Positions 7,225 through 11,304 of a stretch of DNA of 11,304 nt are shown here, one piece after another. The position numbers were made by a program, and so were the translations under genes. Within the stretch, counting starts at the first letter, position 1. Each line of letters begins with the position of its first letter. The stretch lies in assembly GCF_000297435.1 (NCBI RefSeq), contig NZ_CAIP01000165.1:1-11304 (forward strand). Direction: 5' to 3'. This DNA is from Microcystis sp. T1-4 (GTDB lineage: Bacteria > Cyanobacteriota > Cyanobacteriia > Cyanobacteriales > Microcystaceae). A model generated the notes under the pieces. That model searched no databases, was not told the DNA's origin, and saw only the letters and a list, made by a program, of their open reading frames with translations.

Positions 7225-7246
7225 GAAGGACAACCAATAAAAATAA

Positions 7247-7272
7247 GGTGCGTTACATTTCATTAACGCACC
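7247..7272. repeat. Short hairpin, GGTGCGTTA/TAACGCACC
   Basis: A perfect 9-bp inverted repeat with an 8-nt loop, followed by CCTACAAGATC. The same GGTGCGTT...AACGCACCCTACAAGATC layout recurs inside both 117-bp repeats, so this is a diverged or shortened member of the same dispersed family. It could also act as a transcription stop. Confidence 0.6.
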
Positions 7273-7294
7273 CTACAAGATCGGCGATCGCAAT

Positions 7295-7411
7295 AATCAA
7301 TGTGCATGGTGCGTTCCCCAAAAATCGATCGCTGAAGCGGTAGAAGTTGCATTAGGGAACGCACCCTACAAGATCAGCGTGCTGCTACGCAGTGCCTTCG
7401 GCATCGCACTT
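7295..7411. repeat. 117-bp direct repeat, copy 1
   Basis: Matches 8314-8430 at 113 of 117 positions, same orientation, 1019 bp apart. It contains an 11-bp perfect inverted repeat GGTGCGTTCCC/GGGAACGCACC (7308-7318 with 7355-7365) and a tail with further palindromic pieces (TGCCTTCGGCA, GCGTGCTGCTACGC). No coding potential. It sits immediately left of the Phd/PIN toxin-antitoxin genes. Structure and repetition suggest a MITE-like or REP-like dispersed element. Confidence 0.85.
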
Positions 7412-7445
7412 CAAACTAACTTGCCCTTGCAGAATCACCGCAACT

Positions 7446-7461
7446 AAACTAAACTTAGTTT
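7446..7461. promoter_or_regulatory. Palindromic candidate operator of the Phd/PIN operon
   Basis: AAACTAA and TTAGTTT are exact inverted repeats with 2 nt between them, ending 22 nt before the antitoxin ATG. A possible promoter TTGCAG (7427-7432), 17 nt, TAAACT (7450-7455) overlaps it, so a bound Phd-type antitoxin would block transcription. Promoter match is weak; symmetry is clear. Confidence 0.45.
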
Positions 7462-7483
7462 GTAGATTTGGTTTTTTAAGAGC

Positions 7484-7729
7484 ATGGAAACTGTAAACAT
7501 TCATCAGGCTAAAACAAACCTTTCTCGGCTATTGTCCCGTGTGGAACTCGGAGAGGAAATCGTTATTTCAAACCGAGGTATTCCAATTGCTAAACTTGTT
7601 CCATTTCGGACATCTTTAGATCGACGGTCTAGTTTAGGACAAGATCGAGGGATGTTTACCGTACCAGATGATTTTAACGCTCCTTTACCAGAAGATATTT
7701 TGGTAGCATTTGAGGGTGGTGCGGAGTGA
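7484..7729 (+). CDS. Phd/YefM-family antitoxin
   Basis: An 81-residue protein. Residues 1-42 (VNIHQAKTNLSRLLSRVELGEEIVISNRGIPIAKLVP) are the typical Phd/YefM DNA-binding fold. The C-terminal half is polar and would wrap around and inhibit the toxin. It is the first gene of an operon with the PIN-domain toxin, whose GTG start overlaps this stop by 4 nt (GTGA), implying translational coupling. AAGAG directly before the ATG is a short-spaced ribosome site. Such Phd-PIN pairings (often named VapBC in a broad sense) are frequent in cyanobacteria. The gene is bounded on its left by a 117-bp dispersed repeat. Confidence 0.92.
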   Translation: METVNIHQAKTNLSRLLSRVELGEEIVISNRGIPIAKLVPFRTSLDRRSSLGQDRGMFTVPDDFNAPLPEDILVAFEGGAE

Positions 7730-8124
7730 GACTTTTACTGGATACACAATGCTGGCTGTGGTGGTTTGCCCAACCAGACAAGTTAAGTGAGAATGTAATT
7801 GAACAAATTGCAAACGAAAGCAATGAAGTGTGGTTTTCTGTTGCCAGTGTTTGGGAGATGGGAATTAAAGTCTCAATCGGTAAATTACCACTGCCAGAGC
7901 AAATAGATGATTATGTCTCTACTCGAATGACTCAACTAGGAGCTAGATCGTTAGAGATCAATGCTTCTCATGCTTTGCGGGCGGCTGCATTGCCTTTACA
8001 TCATCGTGATCCTTTTGACAGAATGCTGATTGCACAAGCTGAGGTAGAAGATATGACACTTGTGAGTGCGGATTCAACATTTAATCAATATGAAGTATCT
8101 TTGCTTTGGGCAGCTAGTTCTTAG
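7726..8124 (+). CDS. vapC: PIN-domain toxin, VapC family ribonuclease
   Basis: A 132-residue PIN-domain protein. Acidic residues expected to bind Mg2+/Mn2+ are present: Asp6 (LLLDT), Glu44 (SVWEMGIK), Asp95 and Asp98 (HHRDPFDRML), and Asp116 (VSADSTF). VapC toxins are site-specific endoribonucleases, commonly cutting tRNA or rRNA; this one's target cannot be told from sequence. The GTG start overlaps the antitoxin stop (GTGA). The full domain is intact, including the ending on the conserved strand after VSADSTF. The converging gene scrap on the other strand starts 16 nt beyond its stop. Confidence 0.92.
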   Translation: MRLLLDTQCWLWWFAQPDKLSENVIEQIANESNEVWFSVASVWEMGIKVSIGKLPLPEQIDDYVSTRMTQLGARSLEINASHALRAAALPLHHRDPFDRMLIAQAEVEDMTLVSADSTFNQYEVSLLWAASS

Positions 8125-8140
8125 TCATAAACACAGAATT

Positions 8141-8311
8141 TCACCTGCCTTCTAGATATTCGTCAACCAAATTCTGTGTAGTTGCAATCATTAACTCGCA
8201 CATTTTTCCAACTAATTGACTGTCATTTCTGGAAGACTCTAAAGTGACTTGACACTGACCTGCACAAGAGCCTTCAATTTCACAGCCTTTGCAGAAATCG
8301 TTCTTACAGCT
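8141..8311 (-). pseudogene. C-terminal fragment of a radical SAM/SPASM-domain protein
   Basis: Reading the minus strand gives an open frame of 56 codons plus stop, with no start. It encodes six cysteines in the pattern C-x4-C-x2-C-x5-C-x3-C and one further downstream (CKNDFCKGCEIEGSCAGQC, later KMCELM). CxxC...GxCxGxC is characteristic of the SPASM/twitch auxiliary 4Fe-4S domain at the end of radical SAM peptide-modifying enzymes. The catalytic CxxxCxxC region is absent from the window. The frame meets a stop at 8312-8314, exactly where 117-bp repeat copy 2 begins, so the gene was cut there. Family assignment comes from the Cys pattern and composition; which enzyme it came from cannot be said. 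Confidence 0.6.
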
Positions 8312-8313
8312 TC

Positions 8314-8430
8314 AATCAATAGGCATGGTGCGTTCCCCAAAAATCGATCGCTGGAGCGGTAGAAGTTGCCTTAGGGAACGCACCCTACAAGATCAGCGTG
8401 CTGCTACGCAGTGCCTTCGGCATCGCACTT
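8314..8430. repeat. 117-bp direct repeat, copy 2
   Basis: Same orientation as 7295-7411, four mismatches. Carries the same 11-bp inverted repeat (8327-8337 with 8374-8384) and palindromic tail. It starts at the broken end of the SPASM fragment and ends 15 nt from the DUF2442 stop. Together with that fragment it accounts for the 321-nt stretch without an intact gene. Confidence 0.85.
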
Positions 8431-8445
8431 AATTAAGGATAAAAA

Positions 8446-8709
8446 CTAGGCTTTAGCTTTTAAAGGAAATCTCTCAGGATTTTTAATAATTTCTTTGCTT
8501 AAATCTACATCTAAATCTGGCCAATAAAAATGATTAGGAAAAGGCTCTTGTATATTTAAAATTTTTCTAATAGTGACATCTTGAAACCAAGGAAAATCTT
8601 GATAGGAAAGAAACATTTCTTCATTGTTTGCCAGAATCCATATTCCATGGGAAGAAATATGAGTTACTTCAGCTTGAGAAGTGTTTTGTCCAAGCATTTT
8701 TACGTTCAT
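8446..8709 (-). CDS. DUF2442 domain protein
   Basis: An 87-residue protein when started at the ATG ending at 8709, with GAGGAA 9 nt upstream; a TTG 15 nt earlier is less likely. The sequence AEVTHISSHGIWILANNEEMFLSYQDFPWFQDVTIRKI, then the aromatic segment HFYWPDLDVDLS, matches DUF2442. These small proteins are often found beside DUF4160 proteins, and the pair is suspected to be a toxin-antitoxin module, but the function is not established. No DUF4160 partner is visible on either side: downstream is the 117-bp repeat, upstream a promoter region. It therefore looks like an orphan. A good extended -10 promoter precedes it, so it is likely transcribed. Confidence 0.85.
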   Translation of the reverse strand: MNVKMLGQNTSQAEVTHISSHGIWILANNEEMFLSYQDFPWFQDVTIRKILNIQEPFPNHFYWPDLDVDLSKEIIKNPERFPLKAKA

Positions 8710-8770
8710 TTTGTCGTTCCTCAATAATAGTTTTTATTGCTTGAAGATGATTGATGCTTACCCTTTGTTT

Positions 8771-8800
8771 ATTATAGCAAATATTAATTTAAAAATACAA
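8771..8800 (-). promoter_or_regulatory. Promoter of the DUF2442 gene
   Basis: On the minus strand TTGTAT (8795-8800), an 18-nt spacer, then TATAAT (8771-8776) preceded by TGC, an extended -10. The -10 is about 60 nt upstream of the ATG at 8709. Confidence 0.6.
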
Positions 8801-8817
8801 GAAGGAGAAGTAAGAGC

Positions 8818-8889
8818 ATAAAAATCCTCCTCAACTGGTCTAAAATTAAGGGGGAATGAGTTATACAAAAAAGCAATTTAACCGATGTT
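8818..8889. repeat. 72-bp dispersed repeat, copy 1 (3' end of PEP-CTERM gene)
   Basis: Matches 11041-11110 with about eleven differences, including one 2-nt gap. It spans the end of the second PEP-CTERM gene (its last codons and stop) and 60 nt beyond. On the minus strand it ends in a T-run after GGAGG, so it may work as a gene-end or terminator cassette. Confidence 0.65.
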
Positions 8890-9615
8890 AGTGGGTTCTT
8901 TTTCGAGGGAATTAGAGCGTTTTACTTTCCGTTTTATGGTTGCACCTGCACCAAGTATTCCCAGGGAAAGAAGACTTAGGGTTGAGGTGGGTTCGGGGAT
9001 TTCTCTATAAACTTCGTCCATGGATTCTGCTCCGTCCATAAGCAGTCTTCCACCCCTGCCATCATAAACAAGACCAAAGGCAGATGCGGTTACATTTTTT
9101 ACAAATACCTCTCCAGGTTTACCAACGGCCTTAACATTTTTTTCACACTTAATGGGACTGAGACCATCAACAAACGTATCTCCGACACAAGCCGGATTCT
9201 TTCCAATGCTAGTTTGGGTTAAAGCACCACTAATTGATGCTATTGAACTAACTTGTCCTGTTTTTTCTACTGTTCGTTTATTAATGCTTACTAGACTATT
9301 ACTTTGAGATTCATCCTTATCACAGATTCCATTGACACACGCAATCAACAACCTGGCTGATTTAATTGTTGTAAAATCTTCTGGCTGTAAAGGTCTTCCA
9401 ACAGGTGCAACAATACCCCAAAGTTTTAAAATACCATCTAATATTACAGAAATCTTATCAAAGTCATTTACAATACCTACAGATTGAAGTGTTGAACTAG
9501 AACTTGATACTGTAGCAGACAGTACAGGAGTTTTTTGACAAAGAAGTGATATGGAAAAACTGAAAACACATAAACCCGATTTCAATAGAGAACTTTTAAC
9601 TCTGTTCATTTTCAT
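8878..9615 (-). CDS. PEP-CTERM sorting-domain secreted protein, function unknown
   Basis: A 245-residue exported protein. Residues 1-34 form a signal peptide (basic start, hydrophobic core, cleavage after PVLSA). The C-terminus has IPEPTS (206-211), a hydrophobic helix and the basic KRKVKR, i.e. a PEP-CTERM exosortase tail closely resembling that of the protein at 553-1746. The mature body is Ser/Thr-rich at first, then has four cysteines (ACVNGIC, PACVG, IKCEK) likely to pair in the periplasm or outside. I recognise no domain. The final codons and stop lie within a dispersed 72-bp repeat, so its extreme C-terminus (PTNIG) may have been supplied by that element. It is divergent from the vMAP-HTH gene. 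The ATG at 9615 (MKMNR) is the natural signal-peptide start. Confidence 0.83.
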   Translation of the reverse strand: MKMNRVKSSLLKSGLCVFSFSISLLCQKTPVLSATVSSSSSTLQSVGIVNDFDKISVILDGILKLWGIVAPVGRPLQPEDFTTIKSARLLIACVNGICDKDESQSNSLVSINKRTVEKTGQVSSIASISGALTQTSIGKNPACVGDTFVDGLSPIKCEKNVKAVGKPGEVFVKNVTASAFGLVYDGRGGRLLMDGAESMDEVYREIPEPTSTLSLLSLGILGAGATIKRKVKRSNSLEKEPTNIG

Positions 9616-9722
9616 TATTTTTGCTTAAGCTAAGGTTTCTAAGAGCTTATGACATTAAAGATTAACTTTCAAGCACTAAAAAGTAAGATAAAGTCGTATA
9701 AAGTACCTAAATTTACATTCTG

Positions 9723-9731
9723 TGCTATAAT
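9723..9731 (+). promoter_or_regulatory. Extended -10 promoter of the vMAP-HTH gene
   Basis: TGCTATAAT is a perfect extended -10 (TG-N-TATAAT), 42 nt upstream of the ATG at 9773. No good -35 at standard spacing, as allowed for extended -10 promoters. Confidence 0.55.
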
Positions 9732-9772
9732 GTCAAGCAATTATGACTTAATCCCATAGTTAAACCAATGCC

Positions 9773-10270
9773 ATGAACAATTTTGATATTCACTCTTTAA
9801 TTACAACTGTTGATAATCTCATCTTCTCCTATACAGGAGAGAATTTAGATGATGTTCAGTCTGAAATCTTAGAAGGGGTGATTAATCACCAAAAATACAC
9901 AGAAATCGCTAAAAGTCATCATCGTTCCGAGAAATATGTCAAGGATGTAGCCGGTAAGCTATGGAAAACCCTATCGGAAATTCTAGGAGAAGAAGTTAAT
10001 AAAGCTAATCTTAGGTCTAGTCTGCGAAGATATTATTATAATGTTGCTAACAATAATGTCGTTAACGGTGTCCAAATTAATAAAGGCCATATCTGTAATC
10101 AACTACCAGAAAATCAATTACAAAAATCTAATCTTACAGAAGCATATAAACTCGAAATCGCTACAGAATTGATGAAGGAAGGCTTAACCGTCGAGCAAAT
10201 TGCTAGAGTGTTAAAACTTCCCTTAGAATTAGTTAAACAGCAACTTGAAAAACCTAAGCAACCTAATTAA
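9773..10270 (+). CDS. Small protein with vMAP-type N-terminal HTH and a second HTH-like tail
   Basis: A 165-residue protein. Residues 1-90 (DNLIFSYTGENLDDVQSEIL, then YTEIAKSHHRSEKYVKDVAGKLWKTLSEILGEEV, then NLRSSLRRYY) match the helix-turn-helix domain that opens many large cyanobacterial proteins, where NB-ARC/AAA ATPase, WD40, TIR or caspase domains follow. Here none follows. About 35 linker residues lead to a C-terminal helical pair, AYKLEIATELMKEGLTVEQIARVLKLPLELVKQQL, like the tail of Rpn-type nucleases and other HTH motifs. It may be a DNA- or partner-binding adaptor, or a broken-off front domain that gained a new tail. The promoter is good, the stop is clean, and the next ORF is unrelated. 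Domain call is from memory of the family; function is unknown. Confidence 0.7.
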   Translation: MNNFDIHSLITTVDNLIFSYTGENLDDVQSEILEGVINHQKYTEIAKSHHRSEKYVKDVAGKLWKTLSEILGEEVNKANLRSSLRRYYYNVANNNVVNGVQINKGHICNQLPENQLQKSNLTEAYKLEIATELMKEGLTVEQIARVLKLPLELVKQQLEKPKQPN

Positions 10271-10323
10271 TGGTGGTATTTGGCACTGGCATAGCATTTC
10301 TAAGTTCAATAATAATTTCTATT

Positions 10324-10389
10324 TTAATAAACTTCATCATGAGAGCCAATATCAACGAGACAACCATTAAGGTTACAATGAAGGAATCA
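10324..10389 (-). pseudogene. Tail of a RelE-type toxin gene (remnant)
   Basis: On the minus strand the last 19 codons before a TAA read CNLNGCLVDIGSHDEVY. The ending DIGSHDEVY is typical of a cyanobacterial RelE-superfamily mRNA interferase group. The frame closes upstream at a TGA, and no start or antitoxin is present, so only the end survives, with the rest lost or frameshifted. It lies antisense to the upstream region of the MNT-HEPN operon. The match is short, so confidence is moderate. Confidence 0.45.
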
Positions 10390-10406
10390 GATTTCAGGAA
10401 ATAGCC

Positions 10407-10697
10407 ATGAAACGAGATGAGGTACTAACAATTCTCGCAAAACACCGAGAACAATTAGAAAAACTAGGGGTAAAATCTCTGTCTCTATTTGGTTCAGTAG
10501 CAAGGGATGAAGCACGTTTTGACAGTGATGTAGATTTATTGGTAGAATTTAGTAAAGCGGTAGGGTTATTTGAGTTTATCGAGGTACGACTTTACTTAGA
10601 AGATATATTAGGATGTTCTGTTGATTTAGGTACTCAAGATTCTTTAAAAGAACATTTACGACAACCTGTATTAAAGGATGTGATTAATGCCTTTTAG
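10407..10697 (+). CDS. mntA: MNT-domain nucleotidyltransferase antitoxin MntA
   Basis: A 96-residue minimal nucleotidyltransferase. The pol-beta signature GSX10DXD is complete: Gly29-Ser30, then Asp41 and Asp43 (SDVDLLVEF), with Asp73 (SVDLGT) as the likely third carboxylate. In characterised MntA-HepT pairs this enzyme transfers AMP units from ATP onto a tyrosine of HepT and so switches off its RNase. AGGA lies 7 nt before the ATG. The gene overlaps hepT by 11 nt (10687-10697), so the two are translationally coupled. All catalytic residues are intact. This contrasts with the altered active site of its partner. Confidence 0.92.
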   Translation: MKRDEVLTILAKHREQLEKLGVKSLSLFGSVARDEARFDSDVDLLVEFSKAVGLFEFIEVRLYLEDILGCSVDLGTQDSLKEHLRQPVLKDVINAF

Positions 10698-11037
10698 AGA
10701 TTGGCAACTTCGTCTTCAAGATATTATTGAATCCATTGATGAAATCTTGGAATGGACGGCTAATATGACCTTTGAAGATTTTAGCTCAAATCGAGTGACT
10801 CTTAAAGCAGTTCTTTATAATTTAGGAATTATTGGTGAGGCATCTAGAAATATTCCTAGTGAGGTACAATTGCGTTATTCTCAAATTCCTTGGCGTTTAA
10901 TGGGAGATATGCAAAATGTCATTTTTCATGAATATTTTCGGGTAGAATTGGCAATTGCTTGGCGGACGATTGAAAATAATCTAACTCCATTGCGTTCACA
11001 ATTACAGGAAATTTTAGAAAATGAAGCCGAAAATTAA
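10687..11037 (+). CDS. hepT: HEPN-domain toxin HepT (DUF86), motif Arg replaced by Gln
   Basis: A 116-residue all-helical HEPN protein of the HepT/DUF86 family: DIIESIDEILEWTANMTFEDF, then AVLYNLGIIGEASRNIP, then IPWRLMGDMQNVIFHEYFRVELAIAWRTIENNL. Family members cut RNA through an RX4HXY motif (usually GMRNxxxHxY) and are silenced when MntA AMPylates the tyrosine. Here that motif reads Gln76-NVIF-His81-Glu-Tyr83: the Arg is Gln. The codon is CAA (10912-10914), one G-to-A change from CGA. The protein may therefore be a weakened or dead RNase, though His and the modifiable Tyr remain. Length and fold are otherwise complete. The start ATG lies inside the end of mntA. Confidence 0.92.
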   Translation: MPFRDWQLRLQDIIESIDEILEWTANMTFEDFSSNRVTLKAVLYNLGIIGEASRNIPSEVQLRYSQIPWRLMGDMQNVIFHEYFRVELAIAWRTIENNLTPLRSQLQEILENEAEN

Positions 11038-11040
11038 TCT

Positions 11041-11110
11041 ATAAAAATCCCACTCAACTTATTCAATTAAGGGGGAATGAGTTATATAAAAAAGCAATTT
11101 AACCGACGTT
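11041..11110. repeat. 72-bp dispersed repeat, copy 2 (70 bp here)
   Basis: Near-copy of 8818-8889, beginning 4 nt after the hepT stop. The longest near-identical stretch is AATTAAGGGGGAATGAGTTA onward through AAAAAAGCAATTTAACCGA. On the minus strand it could again carry a gene end (AAC GTC GGT TAA), but no gene of supportable length runs into it here. The remaining 194 nt to the window edge hold nothing I can identify. Confidence 0.65.
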
Positions 11111-11304
11111 CTTGACAAAAGGCCATAACCTGTGCCTTGGAAGGAATTAAGAGAATTTCTGATACCCTCTTCCCTGGTAGAAATCAAGGAAACCCCCCAT
11201 AAATCTAACTCGGTTTCAGCAAATATGCTCGCTCCCTGTCCATTGAGAAATATTACCATAAACACGGGTACACCAAGAAAAGTTAAGGGATGTATCTATT
11301 GATA

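Noticed and set aside
6953..7240. Plus-strand ORF of 95 codons.
   Set aside because: Antisense shadow of the RelE/HigB-like toxin, which has clear family motifs and an antitoxin partner.
7247..7411. CRISPR-like array, because three hairpin units with a CTACAAGATC motif occur close together.
   Set aside because: Units differ in length, are palindromic over different spans, lack regular spacers, and no cas gene is present.
11059..11265. Minus-strand ORF of 68 codons at the right end, with a hydrophobic start.
   Set aside because: It runs through the dispersed repeat 11041-11110, lacks a ribosome site and matches no family I know; treated as a chance frame.

Overview
The window comes from a cyanobacterium. 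It carries the photosystem I genes psaF and psaJ, a SipA/DUF3148 regulator known only from oxygenic phototrophs, and six copies of the cyanobacterial palindrome GCGATCGC (HIP1). The density of toxin-antitoxin (TA) genes, small dispersed repeats and PEP-CTERM proteins resembles bloom-forming unicellular genera such as Microcystis. That genus guess is inference from style, not from a diagnostic gene.

Layout. Positions 1-1750 are accessory: a small ribbon-helix-helix protein with a possible toxin remnant behind it, then a secreted PEP-CTERM protein of unknown function, both on the minus strand. Positions 1936-6337 are the conserved core: sipA (+), then on the minus strand a PGM1-type ATP-grasp ligase, psaJ, psaF, yjbQ and cobA. 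psaF-psaJ form a classic operon ending in a strong intrinsic terminator. cobA-yjbQ are 10 nt apart and probably co-transcribed. A non-coding element with about 27-bp imperfect terminal inverted repeats (2238-2503) lies between sipA and the ligase. A 90-bp element with 26-bp inverted arms (6508-6597) lies upstream of cobA.

From 6600 to the right end the window is a TA-rich accessory island: a HigBA-like pair (toxin first), a Phd/PIN pair (antitoxin first), a lone DUF2442 protein, a second PEP-CTERM protein, a small protein with the vMAP-type HTH usually found at the front of large NTPase proteins, and an MNT-HEPN (MntA-HepT) pair. Three gene scraps lie among or beside these: the Cys-rich end of a radical SAM/SPASM enzyme, the tail of a RelE-type toxin, and, at the far left of the window, a weaker MazF/PemK-like scrap. 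The Phd/PIN pair and the SPASM scrap sit between two direct 117-bp repeats (113/117 identical), and the SPASM frame is cut at the repeat edge.

The most testable observations are: (1) HepT has Gln where the HEPN RX4HXY motif has its catalytic Arg, explicable by one G-to-A change; (2) the repeat-bounded TA cassette with the SPASM scrap cut at its border; (3) the vMAP-type HTH as a stand-alone short protein; (4) two MITE-like elements. No wholly new system is demonstrated. The island looks like a patchwork of known TA types, remnants and repeats.
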